From: Natronosalvus caseinilyticus
GTDB taxonomy: Archaea > Halobacteriota > Halobacteria > Halobacteriales > Natrialbaceae
Direction of reading: 5' to 3'
Assembly: GCF_017357105.1 (NCBI RefSeq)
Contig: NZ_CP071596.1
Span: forward strand, 372,001 to 436,000
DNA: 64,000 bases
Shown: positions 9,298 to 17,356 of the stretch, one piece after another
Layout of the letters: the number at the start of each line of letters is the position of its first letter
How positions within the stretch are numbered: position 1 is the first letter of the stretch
Position numbers and translations under genes: made by a program
Notes under the pieces: generated by a model
What the model was told of the DNA's origin: nothing
What the model saw: the letters and a program-made list of their open reading frames with translations, nothing else
The model's database searches: none

Positions 9298-9467
9298 ATC
9301 AACGAGTGTGAACGAGTAACCGGTGTTCGAGGAGAAAAGCGAGATAACATTAATAACAATTGCTCCCATCGACACCAACAGAGACCGATGACAATGATAA
9401 TGTCTAGCGTTCGTCCGAGAACCAGTGATCCACGCGCAGGCAGGGTCGTACGGTTCACCGTCCACCA

Positions 9468-10760
9468 ATGAGTACCGAAGAACGCGTTACCGGGACGGCC
9501 ACGACCGACGCCCCTAGCGAGTCGAGACCGCTGATCGGCCGCGTCGAGGATTTGCACCTGCACTTCGACACGAATCGCGGCGTCGTCAAGGCGCTCGACG
9601 GCGTGTCGTTCGACGTCTACGAGGGGGAAACGCTCGCTCTGGTCGGCGAGACCGGCTGCGGAAAAACGATCACCGCGCGAAGTTTCATGCAACTCGTTCC
9701 GACGCCTCCAGGACGATACGTCTCGGGACGAGTTCTCTTTCGAACCACCGAGGACTGCGCCGCCTGTGGGGGCACTGGCTGCGAGGAGTGTTTCGGGGAA
9801 GGGAAGGCGTTTGAAGACCTCCTCGAGCGGACTCCAGGAGAGATGCAACAGCTTCGCGGGAAGCGCATCTCCATGGTGTTCCAAGATCCGGACACCGCGC
9901 TCAATCCGTCGCTACGAATTTTCGATCAGATCGCCGAGAGCATCCTCTCTCACCACGGCGAAGAGGTGATGCGAGCGGCGGGCGTCGCCCCGGAGAACGT
10001 CAACGCCGCGATGTACTACGTCCTCGAGAACCAGTGTTCGAACGAGCGGTCGGTCGTCAAATCGCTGTTGAGCGAAATTCCGCCCCTGCGAAAACACAAG
10101 AAAGCGATCCGGGCTGAGCTCCGTGACCGTGTCGTCGAGATTCTGAACGACACCAACATTCCGAATCCCCCGGAGGTCATCAAGAAGTATCCACACGAAC
10201 TCTCCGGCGGGATGAAACAGCGTGTGATGATCGCGATGGGACTCGTTTCCAAGCCGGACCTGCTGATCTGTGACGAGCCGACGACCGCGCTCGACGTAAC
10301 GATCCAGTCGCGCGTGCTGGACCTGATGAACGACCTCAAGGAGAAGTACAACACCAGTCTCATCTACATCACGCACGACCTGACGCTCGTCGAAGACATC
10401 GCCGATCGAGTGGCCGTGATGTACGCCGGTTCGATCGCCGAGATCGGAACGGTCGATCAGGTGTACAACAACGCGATGCACCCCTACACGTGGGGGCTGC
10501 TCAACTCAATCCCGAACGAGGCGAACCTCGGCCAGGAGCTCCGGGGAATCGGCGGATCCATCCCCGATCTGACGCAGCCGCCGACTGGGTGCCGGTTCTG
10601 CACCCGTTGCCCCGAGGAGATGGACCACTGCTCGACCACGGTTCCACCAATCGTCGAACAGGAACCGGGGCACCGAGCGAGTTGTCACCTGTATCCCGAA
10701 GAGCAACACCAGGTCGTCAGGGAGGCGTACGATCCAATGGAGGAGACCGATGAGCACTAG
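9468..10760 (+). CDS. dppD: Peptide ABC transporter ATP-binding protein (OppD/DppD-like) with two CxxCxGxG motifs
   Basis: Energises the importer encoded divergently upstream. Walker A is GETGCGKT (60-67), the signature LSGGMKQR (245-252) and Walker B LLICDEPTTALD (265-276). The C-terminal oligopeptide-transporter region has C375, C378, C381 and C388 (PPTGCRFCTRCP). At 430 residues it is about 100 longer than typical DppD. One insertion, residues 97-112, reads CAACGGTGCEECFGEG, two consecutive CxxCxGxG units of the kind that bind zinc in DnaJ. A second insertion lies between the Q-loop and the signature (about 155-240). The last 11 nt overlap the start of the next ATPase gene. The ATPase assignment is firm; the role of the Cys insertion is unknown. 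Confidence 0.92.
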   Translation: MSTEERVTGTATTDAPSESRPLIGRVEDLHLHFDTNRGVVKALDGVSFDVYEGETLALVGETGCGKTITARSFMQLVPTPPGRYVSGRVLFRTTEDCAACGGTGCEECFGEGKAFEDLLERTPGEMQQLRGKRISMVFQDPDTALNPSLRIFDQIAESILSHHGEEVMRAAGVAPENVNAAMYYVLENQCSNERSVVKSLLSEIPPLRKHKKAIRAELRDRVVEILNDTNIPNPPEVIKKYPHELSGGMKQRVMIAMGLVSKPDLLICDEPTTALDVTIQSRVLDLMNDLKEKYNTSLIYITHDLTLVEDIADRVAVMYAGSIAEIGTVDQVYNNAMHPYTWGLLNSIPNEANLGQELRGIGGSIPDLTQPPTGCRFCTRCPEEMDHCSTTVPPIVEQEPGHRASCHLYPEEQHQVVREAYDPMEETDEH

Positions 10761-12111
10761 CGACCTACAGATGGACGAACGAACCGATAGCACGGAGTCG
10801 AACGTGATGGTCCTCGGGTTCGGCCTCAAGAAGTACTACCCCATCCGGGCGGGAATCCTGAACCGCCACGTCGGTGACGTACAGGCGGTCGACGGGGTCG
10901 ACCTTCGAATCGAGAGCGGGCAAACGGTCGGACTCGTCGGCGAAAGCGGGTGTGGGAAGTCGACGCTGGCCCGACTGCTGGTCAGGCTCGACGAACCGAC
11001 CGACGGCCACATCTACTTCGACGTTCCCAGCGACGTCGCCGACGAAATTACCGACCTCGAGACCGTCGACCACCGCTCCGATGCCGAACAGGACCGCCTC
11101 GAGACGCTTCGCGAGGAGTACGAGATAAATTCCCTGCGCGACGATAGACAGGCCGATTTCCGTCGCAACGCGCAGTTCGTCTTCCAGAATCCAACGTCGT
11201 CGCTGAACCCGCGCCAGTTGATCAAGGACATCGTCGCCCGGCCGCTCAAACTCCACACCGAGCTGTCGATCGACGAGCGGGAGGCTCGCGTGGTCGACTT
11301 GCTCAAGGAGGTCGGTCTGGGCGAGGACTTCATGTACCGGTACCCGCACATGCTCTCGGGCGGCCAGAAACAGCGTGTCGCGATCGCGCGGTCGCTCGCT
11401 CCGAACCCGTCGCTCGTGGTCCTCGACGAGCCGACGAGCGCGCTGGACGTGAGCGTCCAGGCGCAGATCCTCAACCTGCTTGAGGACCTGCAGGAGAAAC
11501 ACGGGTTGACGTTCCTCTGTATCACGCACGACCTCGGTGTCATCCGGCATATGGCGGACGAGATTTCCGTGATGTACCTCGGACAGATCGTGGAGCGGAC
11601 GTCGACCGATCGGCTCTTTTCGGCCCCGAAACACCCCTACACCGAGGCGCTGATCTCCTCGAGTCCGGCGATCGAGACGAACGAGGTTATCCACCTCGAG
11701 GGAGACGTTCCGGAACCGGAGAATCCGCCGACCGGGTGCCGGTTCCACACTCGGTGTCACAAGGTGGAGTCGTTCTGTGGCTGGAGCGGACGGGACCTGT
11801 ACGACCTGCTCGACCGCCACGCCGGCGAGGAGGGCGAGTTGAGACGGCTCTACGACGGGATCGAATCGACGTCGTTCGACGGCTACGAAGCCGCGTTCGA
11901 CTTCGCCGACGACGTCGACGTCGACCGGGCATACCACGTGTTGACCGGGGAATCCGACCATCTCCGTGCACACAAGCCGATGCTGTTCGACGCGATCAGG
12001 TCGGCCGACGCATCGAACCGGCAGGTAACGATCCAGTTCCAGCAGGTCGACCAGCCCGCGTTGCGTCTGGACGAGGAGAATCACGCGGTCGCGTGTTACC
12101 TCTACAAGTGA
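10750..12111 (+). CDS. dppF: Peptide ABC transporter ATP-binding protein (OppF/DppF-like), extended
   Basis: Second ATPase of the importer. Walker A is GESGCGKST (64-72), the signature LSGGQKQR near residue 201 and Walker B VVLDEPTSALD near 223. The 453-residue length exceeds the usual 320-350. Two parts account for this: an acidic insertion of about 45 residues between Walker A and the Q-loop (DVPSDVADEI onward), and about 110 residues after the Cys-containing PPTGCRFHTRC motif that match no domain I recognise. The start overlaps the preceding gene by 11 nt, so the two ATPases are translationally coupled. It is followed after 75 nt by a UspA-family gene. Confidence 0.92.
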   Translation: MSTSDLQMDERTDSTESNVMVLGFGLKKYYPIRAGILNRHVGDVQAVDGVDLRIESGQTVGLVGESGCGKSTLARLLVRLDEPTDGHIYFDVPSDVADEITDLETVDHRSDAEQDRLETLREEYEINSLRDDRQADFRRNAQFVFQNPTSSLNPRQLIKDIVARPLKLHTELSIDEREARVVDLLKEVGLGEDFMYRYPHMLSGGQKQRVAIARSLAPNPSLVVLDEPTSALDVSVQAQILNLLEDLQEKHGLTFLCITHDLGVIRHMADEISVMYLGQIVERTSTDRLFSAPKHPYTEALISSSPAIETNEVIHLEGDVPEPENPPTGCRFHTRCHKVESFCGWSGRDLYDLLDRHAGEEGELRRLYDGIESTSFDGYEAAFDFADDVDVDRAYHVLTGESDHLRAHKPMLFDAIRSADASNRQVTIQFQQVDQPALRLDEENHAVACYLYK

Positions 12112-12186
12112 CGCGTCGTCGGTCCGTCGACTGTTCCGTTCGGGATGGTCGATATCACTAAATATCTTCGGTCGGCATCGATACGT

Positions 12187-12642
12187 ATGCACCGAGCACT
12201 ACTCGTCGTCGACCCGATCGACCCGACCAAGCAGTTCGTCAAAGAGGCCGGTGAAATCGTAGACGCGGTAGGAGCCGAGCTCCTCCTCCTCCACGTCACG
12301 AGCGAATCGGAGTACAACGAGACACAGAAGGCGTTAAACGACCTCAATACCAGCGAAGGTGGCTCGTACGGCGTTTCCCAGGCCGAAGCCGGGGCGAAGC
12401 AACTCGCCGAGGAGGTCGGTCGGGACGTGTTCGGCGCCAACGGCCCGTCCTTCGAGTCCGTCGGGCGCGTCGGTGACACGTCGTCGCAGGTGCTCAAGGT
12501 AGCGGAAGACCGCGAGTGCGACCACATCTTCATCGCCGGTCGCAAACGCTCACCGAGTGGGAAGGCGATTTTCGGCGACACGGCACAGCGCGTCATCCTG
12601 AATTCGAACGTGCCCGTCACGGTGACGACGTACGAAGACTGA
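12187..12642 (+). CDS. UspA-family universal stress protein
   Basis: A 151-residue single-domain Usp. The N-terminal beta strand MHRALLVVDP and the C-terminal GRKRSPSGKAIFGDTAQRVI near residues 117-136 match the ATP-binding G-2x-G-9x-G(S/T) region of the family; here the pattern is slightly altered. The start at 12187 is chosen because a TATA-like TAAATAT at about 12159-12165 lies 25 nt upstream, giving a leaderless mRNA. It follows the peptide-transporter ATPases and is convergent with the M24-family gene. The Usp signal or partner is unknown. Confidence 0.88.
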   Translation: MHRALLVVDPIDPTKQFVKEAGEIVDAVGAELLLLHVTSESEYNETQKALNDLNTSEGGSYGVSQAEAGAKQLAEEVGRDVFGANGPSFESVGRVGDTSSQVLKVAEDRECDHIFIAGRKRSPSGKAIFGDTAQRVILNSNVPVTVTTYED

Positions 12643-12653
12643 GCACCTCCGTT

Positions 12654-13886
12654 TCAGACCCGGACGAACTCGGCCGGGTACGTCTGGAGATTTTCCGGCC
12701 CGTCCTCGCGAATGACGACGGTCGTCCCGAACTGCAGGCCGACCCGTTCGTCCGGCGTGGCGACGTTTGGCTGGACGACGATGACCTGTCCGGGTTCGAA
12801 GGTCCACGTTTCCGTGAGTGAATCGTCGATACCGGGCCAGTAGTTCGATTCCTCGACGCCGATGAAGGGGTGGCGATAGCCGCTCCCGTAACCGTGAACC
12901 AGCACGTCGTAGTTCTTGTAGGGCGAGTGCTCGAGGGGCGCCATCGCGTCGGCGACGTCCCTGGCAGTGTTTCCCGGTTGAAGGGCGTCGAGGATGCCGT
13001 CGTACGTCTCTCGAGCGACGGCGAACGCGTCGGCGTACTCGCGAGACGGTTCCGAATCGACGACGTAGGGTCGGTGAATCTGCGTCTTGTAGCCCCTGAA
13101 GCCCGCCGAAATCTCTGTGGTGACGACATCGCCCTCCTCAACCGTCCGAGCGGACGGTTGTTTCCACGGGAGTGGTTCACCCGGTCCCGCGCTCTCCTGC
13201 GGAGCCGAGGAAATAAACGTCGCACCGAGAGCCCCGCCCGCTTTCGCGCAGGCGTCGGCGAGGACGCCGGCCAGTTCTCGCTCCGTGACGCCGGGCTCGA
13301 GCGCCGTCTCGAAGGCGGTCATCGCCTCGTCCAGGAGGGTCGCCGAACGGCCGAGCACCTCGCGTTCGGCCGGACCGGTGACGCTGATGAGCCGGGTGAC
13401 GTCCGCGGTGACGTCGACGAGTTCGCCATCGAGATTGGCCTCGAACTGCATCGCGTGGTCGTGCGGGACGGAGAGGCCGTATCGGGGATCGCCGGTCGAG
13501 AGGCCGATCCGGTCGCCGTCGACGCCCGCCTCGCGAAGCCGATCGATAACCGTCCCGGCCGGGTCGGGGAGCATCGTATCGACGTCTTCGGCAACGCTGG
13601 ATTCCCGAACGTACTGAACGTGGTTGCTGATGCCGACGAGGACGGTCGTCGGCTCGTCGGGGTCCGCGAAGACGAGCAGGTACGTCGCGAACGGCGGCCG
13701 GTAGTCGAGCAGGTATCCGATCGTGTCGGCGTGGAACCCGCCGTCGCCGTAGACGACGAGCGCCTTCAGGTCGCGCTCCTCAAGGAGTTCTCGAACGGCG
13801 GCATAGCGGCGGTCGAACTCCGCGTCGTCGAAGCGCTCGTAGTAGGCCTGGCGGTCGTTCTGTTGACCCAGTCTGTATCGTGCCAT
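12654..13886 (-). CDS. M24-family (creatinase/prolidase fold) protein lacking most metal ligands
   Basis: A 410-residue protein with an N-terminal creatinase-type domain (about 20-160) and a C-terminal pita-bread domain (about 170-405). The five canonical metal ligands (Asp, Asp, His, Glu, Glu) correspond by position to E258 (TTEIS), Q269 (KTQIHR), H331 (HGYGSGY), Q372 (VQPNV) and Q385 (LQFGTT). Only the His is kept, so a dinuclear metal centre is unlikely. Metal-free creatinase is a known precedent that works through this His. The protein may therefore hydrolyse a C-N bond of a small guanidino or amide compound rather than a Xaa-Pro peptide. It lies next to a peptide/opine-type ABC importer. 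Family firm, reaction unknown. Confidence 0.85.
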   Translation of the reverse strand: MARYRLGQQNDRQAYYERFDDAEFDRRYAAVRELLEERDLKALVVYGDGGFHADTIGYLLDYRPPFATYLLVFADPDEPTTVLVGISNHVQYVRESSVAEDVDTMLPDPAGTVIDRLREAGVDGDRIGLSTGDPRYGLSVPHDHAMQFEANLDGELVDVTADVTRLISVTGPAEREVLGRSATLLDEAMTAFETALEPGVTERELAGVLADACAKAGGALGATFISSAPQESAGPGEPLPWKQPSARTVEEGDVVTTEISAGFRGYKTQIHRPYVVDSEPSREYADAFAVARETYDGILDALQPGNTARDVADAMAPLEHSPYKNYDVLVHGYGSGYRHPFIGVEESNYWPGIDDSLTETWTFEPGQVIVVQPNVATPDERVGLQFGTTVVIREDGPENLQTYPAEFVRV

Positions 13887-14033
13887 CAGGCTCGCATTCG
13901 ATTGGTCGAGGTATCAAGATACCCCTCGAGCCACCGTGGTCCGTCAGGGAGCCCGTTACTCGAGCGACGGCAGTGGCGAGAACGATCCTCGGATGAGGCA
14001 AACGGTTTTGTCGACGGCGCAAGAGTACTCGCC

Positions 14034-14840
14034 ATGGATCCGACAGCCGTCACGTCGCCCGGCCTCGGGACGATGGGGTTCGAAACGCCCGACGCCTGCA
14101 CCGAGAGCGTTCGAACCGCGATCGAACTCGGCTACCGGCACGTCGACACCGCCCAGAAGTACGGCACCGAAGCCGCCGTGGGCGCGGGAATCGAGGCGGC
14201 GAACGTTCCTCGCGAGGACCTCACAGTCGCGACGAAAATCGAGGAAACGAACCTCGCGTACGACGACGTCATCGAGACGGCCGCGGCCAGTCTGGATCGA
14301 CTCGGCCTCGAGTCGGTCGATCTGCTGTACGTCCACTGGCCCGGCGTGACCTACGATCCCGAGGAGACGCTCCCGGCGTTCGACCGCCTCGTCGACGATG
14401 GCGTCACCAACGCCGTGGGCGTCGCGAACTTCTCGTCGGACCTGCTCGCCGAAGCGCGGGAGGTTCTCGAGGTGCCGATCGTCGCCCATCAGGTCGAGAT
14501 GCATCCCCTGCTCCACCAGGAGCGACTCCACGCAGACGCCCTCGAACACGACACGACGCTGGTGGCGTACTGTCCGCTGATGCGAGGGAAGGCGTTCGAC
14601 ACGCCGGAACTGCTCGAAATCGCCGCCGACACCGGACACTCCGTCGTCGAACTCTGTCTCGGTTGGCTCGCCTCGAAGAAGGGCGTAGTGCCGATTCCGA
14701 AGGCGACCGGGGAGCACCACCTCCGGGAGAACTACGCGGCGACGGATCCGCTCTCACCATCGGTTCTCGAGCGACTGGACGCGATCGACCGCGAGCACCG
14801 CGTGGTCGATCCGCCGGAGAAAGCGCCGTGGAACCGATGA
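14034..14840 (+). CDS. Aldo/keto reductase
   Basis: NADPH-dependent carbonyl reductase of 268 residues. The catalytic tetrad is visible: D and Y in HVDTAQKYGTE, K in VATKIEE and H in YVHWPG. The cofactor-binding region VVPIPKATGEHHLREN matches the GI-PK motif. The ATG at 14034 is used because the long in-frame upstream extension is antisense to the M24 gene and has no family resemblance. Its stop overlaps the start of the next gene (ATGA), indicating translational coupling with the quinone-type reductase. Confidence 0.92.
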   Translation: MDPTAVTSPGLGTMGFETPDACTESVRTAIELGYRHVDTAQKYGTEAAVGAGIEAANVPREDLTVATKIEETNLAYDDVIETAAASLDRLGLESVDLLYVHWPGVTYDPEETLPAFDRLVDDGVTNAVGVANFSSDLLAEAREVLEVPIVAHQVEMHPLLHQERLHADALEHDTTLVAYCPLMRGKAFDTPELLEIAADTGHSVVELCLGWLASKKGVVPIPKATGEHHLRENYAATDPLSPSVLERLDAIDREHRVVDPPEKAPWNR

Positions 14841-15832
14841 CCCGGGCTATGCGAGCGATGCGCATCCACGAGTTCGGCGACGGGAGCGTCCTGCGACTCG
14901 AGGACATCGAGCGGCCGAGCCCGGACCCGACCGAGGTCCTGATCGAGGTGCGTGCTGCCGCCGTCAACCCGTTCGACGCGACCGTCCGCGAAGGACTCGT
15001 CGAACCCGACGACGGACTCCCGCACGTTCTCGGCGGGGATGCGTCGGGGGTCGTCGCCGCCGTCGGCACGGACGTCTCCGCCTTCGAGCCCGGCGACCGG
15101 GTCTTCGCCACCGGTCTCGGACTCGACCGTCCGGGCACGTACGCGGAGTACGTCGCGGTGCCCGACCACCGGGTTGCCCACCTCCCCGAAACCGTCGGCT
15201 GGTTCGAGGGCGCGGCCGCCGCCGAGCCCGTCACGACCGGGCTCCAGGCGCTCGCACGCGGCAATCTCGGGCTGGACGACGTCTGTCTGGTACAGGGGGT
15301 GACCGGCGGCGTCGGCCACGCGACTGCTCAGCTCGCCCGCGAGGCCGGCGCGTTCGTGGTCGGCACGTGTCGGGCTGGCGCGACGGACGACGCCCGACGA
15401 TTCGGCGTCGATGCGGCCGTCGATTACCGAGGCGACGATCTGGCTGATCGAATCCTCGAGGCGACCGACGGTCGGCCTGTGGACGTGGTCATGGAGACCC
15501 ACGCGGCGGCGAACGTCGCAACGGACGTCGACGTCCTCGCCGGCGGCGGGACCGTCGTCGTTTTGGGCGAGGACGGCCCGATCACAATCGAGAAACCCGT
15601 CGCCGGGGCTGCGAAGGCGAAGCAGGCCGACCTCGCCTTCAGCTCTCACATGCGAGCGACTGACCACCACGGGGAGGGGCTCGAAACGGCGGCCCGGCTG
15701 CTGGGTCGGGGCGACGTCTCGGCCGAAGTCGCCGCGACATACCCGCTCGAGGAGGCGGGCGAGGCCCAGCGCCGGTGTCTCGACGGGGGGACGGTCGGCA
15801 AGGTCGTTCTCGACGTCTCGGGGGATCGCTGA
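14837..15832 (+). CDS. Quinone oxidoreductase-type MDR (zinc-free)
   Basis: A 331-residue medium-chain reductase, probably NADPH-dependent. The N-terminal GroES-like half contains AAAVNPFDATVREG and GDRVFATGLGL. The nucleotide site is VQGVTGGVGHATAQLA near residue 152, matching the A-x-x-G-x-x-G pattern of zeta-crystallin-like quinone reductases. No structural-zinc Cys cluster is present. The start ATG overlaps the stop of the aldo/keto reductase; in-frame ATGs at 14849 and 14858 are alternatives. Likely reduces a quinone or an alpha,beta-unsaturated carbonyl. Confidence 0.9.
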   Translation: MTRAMRAMRIHEFGDGSVLRLEDIERPSPDPTEVLIEVRAAAVNPFDATVREGLVEPDDGLPHVLGGDASGVVAAVGTDVSAFEPGDRVFATGLGLDRPGTYAEYVAVPDHRVAHLPETVGWFEGAAAAEPVTTGLQALARGNLGLDDVCLVQGVTGGVGHATAQLAREAGAFVVGTCRAGATDDARRFGVDAAVDYRGDDLADRILEATDGRPVDVVMETHAAANVATDVDVLAGGGTVVVLGEDGPITIEKPVAGAAKAKQADLAFSSHMRATDHHGEGLETAARLLGRGDVSAEVAATYPLEEAGEAQRRCLDGGTVGKVVLDVSGDR

Positions 15833-15886
15833 GGCTGTCGTTCGAAGCAGAACGCTCTTTCCGCGTCCGGAGTCAGTCGAGTCACG

Positions 15887-16214
15887 ATGTGCTTTGACGT
15901 ACCGGAGGTGCTGACGTATCCGGAGAGACTCGAGCAGGAAGCCCGGTTCGGCACGGTCGAGAGCAGCAAGGCCACCTCGAACCTGTATTCACCGGTGACG
16001 GGGAGTCGTCGCCGTCAACGAGCGCCTCGTATCCGAGCCGGAACTCCTCGATAGGGACACATACGGCGAGGGATGGCTACTCGAGGTGGATTTCGAGAAC
16101 GAGCTGAAGGAGGGACCGCTCGGCCGACGAGTATTGCGAGTGAACGGAGTGAAACGCGCTAAGCCTATGTCACAGAACGTCGACGTACACCGAGTGGCAC
16201 ATCAGACGGGTTAG
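15887..16214 (+). pseudogene. gcvH: Decayed glycine cleavage system H protein gene
   Basis: The first frame reads MCFDVPEVLTYPERLEQEAR then FGTVESSKATSNLYSPVTG, and stops at a tag after a few more codons. The next frame (from about 16001) continues VVAVNERLVSEPELL, then TYGEGWLLEVDF, and ends at 16214. These are the start, the lipoyl-lysine hairpin (VES-K-A) and the C-terminal part of GcvH. Compared with the usual protein of about 125-130 residues, some 38 residues between the N-terminal strand and the lipoyl hairpin are missing, and a one-base frameshift breaks the rest. The stop overlaps the end of the convergent alcohol dehydrogenase gene. I see no other glycine-cleavage genes here, so this is a stray copy rather than part of an operon. 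Confidence 0.8.
16150..16170 (+). repeat. Copy C of the 21-nt motif
   Basis: Reads TGAAACGCGCTAAGCCTATG on the plus strand; the complement of copies A and B. It lies inside the tail of the decayed gcvH gene, 41 nt from the end of the convergent alcohol dehydrogenase gene. Confidence 0.4.
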
Positions 16215-17272
16215 AACCGGACGACGACTTTGATCGCACCGTCGTGTCGGTTCTCGAAGGTGTCGATCGCCTCGAAAAAGTCCTCGAACTCGAATTCGTG
16301 GGTGAGGATCGGATTCGTCCGAAAGTCGCGCTTCGCGAGCAGTTGCGTCACGCGGTGAGCACTGTTCGTTCCCTGGGCTTTGACGCCGTGGAGGTCGATG
16401 TCATCGGCGACGAGTTTCGAGGTCGGAATCGGGCTGGTCCCCTCGCCCGGATTCCCCAGGAGCGCGACGTTTCCGGCCGGGGCGGTCATTTCGACGGCCT
16501 CGGCGATGGTGTCGTGGCGAGCGGCGGTCTCGATCACGACGTCCGCTCCCTGTCCGTCGGTGAGTTCCATGACGCGCTCGACGGGGTCCTCCTCGGTAAC
16601 GTCGACCGTGTGATCCGCGCCGACCTCGCGGGCGACCTCGAGGCGGTCCTCGCGCGTCCCGGTCATCACCACCTCGCTCGCACCCCTGAAGTTGGCGCAC
16701 TGGACGGCGGTGAGACCGATCGCGCCCGGCCCGATAACGACGACGAAGTCCCCGGCCTGCACGTCGGCCTTCTCGACGGCGTACTGCGAACAGCCTGCGG
16801 TCGTGATCAGCGTCCCCTCGCGGAAACTCAGTTCGTCGGGGAGGTGGTGCAGATTTCGTTCGCCGATCGCACAGTAACGGGTGTATCCGCCGTCGACGGT
16901 GAACCCGTGGTGTTTGTGCCCCATCGACTCGTCGCCGTAGTTCAGACACGCGGTGTACCGGCCGACCTTGCAGTTCTTGCAGAACCCGCAGGCGTCGTGG
17001 GTCTCGTCGGCGACCCGATCCCCGACCTCGAATTTGTGCGTGTTCGGCCCGAGTGCGACGACTTCACCGGTCCACTCGTGGCCCAGGACGACGGGGTATT
17101 CTGCGCCGGGCCACCCGTGATCGCGCATCTTCAGATCAGTGCCACACACCCCGCAAGCGCGGATTCGAACGAGCACTTCTCCCGACTCGGGCTCGGGGAC
17201 AGGGACCTCCTCGATCGAGAGGTCGCCCGGTTCGTTCAGTACCGCAGCCGGCATCCTCCGCTGGCTAGCCAT
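16211..17272 (-). CDS. Zinc-dependent alcohol dehydrogenase (MDR family)
   Basis: A 353-residue MDR dehydrogenase. The catalytic zinc ligands are the Cys in ACGVCGTD (near residue 40) and His-Glu in GHEW (near 67). The structural-zinc lobe is CGFCKNCKVGRYTAC (near 96-110). The NAD(P) site reads VVIGPGAIGLTAVQ near residue 176. A TATA box at 17296-17303 is centred about 27 nt before the ATG, so the transcript is leaderless. It resembles sorbitol/threonine-type dehydrogenases. Three further MDR alcohol dehydrogenases occur in this window (18227, 27866, 33453). The substrate is unknown. Confidence 0.92.
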   Translation of the reverse strand: MASQRRMPAAVLNEPGDLSIEEVPVPEPESGEVLVRIRACGVCGTDLKMRDHGWPGAEYPVVLGHEWTGEVVALGPNTHKFEVGDRVADETHDACGFCKNCKVGRYTACLNYGDESMGHKHHGFTVDGGYTRYCAIGERNLHHLPDELSFREGTLITTAGCSQYAVEKADVQAGDFVVVIGPGAIGLTAVQCANFRGASEVVMTGTREDRLEVAREVGADHTVDVTEEDPVERVMELTDGQGADVVIETAARHDTIAEAVEMTAPAGNVALLGNPGEGTSPIPTSKLVADDIDLHGVKAQGTNSAHRVTQLLAKRDFRTNPILTHEFEFEDFFEAIDTFENRHDGAIKVVVRF

Positions 17273-17295
17273 ACGGACACCTCCGTCCGATCGGT

Positions 17296-17303
17296 CATAA
17301 ACG
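17296..17303 (-). promoter_or_regulatory. TATA box of the alcohol dehydrogenase at 17272
   Basis: Minus-strand GTTTATGA lies about 27 nt upstream of the ATG, indicating a leaderless transcript. Confidence 0.55.
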
Positions 17304-17356
17304 TGTGGTACGTGCTGACGTCCAGCGGACTACCGTGCGGCGACCGGCCGCCTGAC

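Larger units (their letters stand above)
9138..9467. promoter_or_regulatory. Divergent control region of the peptide ABC transporter
   Basis: This 330-nt gap separates the minus-strand permease operon (start 9137) from the plus-strand ATPase genes (start 9468). It contains a TATA box at 9164-9170 for the permeases and a dyad around it (9158-9178). It also holds one copy of the 21-nt motif (9277-9297) and an AT-rich ATTAATAA stretch near 9349-9356 that could drive the ATPase genes with a leader of about 85 nt. No gene was found in it. Confidence 0.6.

Noticed and set aside
10765-12192. A 475-codon antisense frame opposite the OppF-like gene
   Set aside because: It mirrors a GC-rich gene with clear ABC motifs; antisense frames stay open in such DNA and the translation has no family features.
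12870-14033. In-frame upstream extension of the aldo/keto reductase
   Set aside because: Antisense to the M24-family gene and not family-like; the ATG at 14034 begins the true reductase.
16244-17300. Very long plus-strand open frame (639 codons) across the alcohol dehydrogenase and SDR genes
   Set aside because: It is the shadow of two well-supported minus-strand genes and is rich in Arg/Val/Asp patterns typical of antisense frames.
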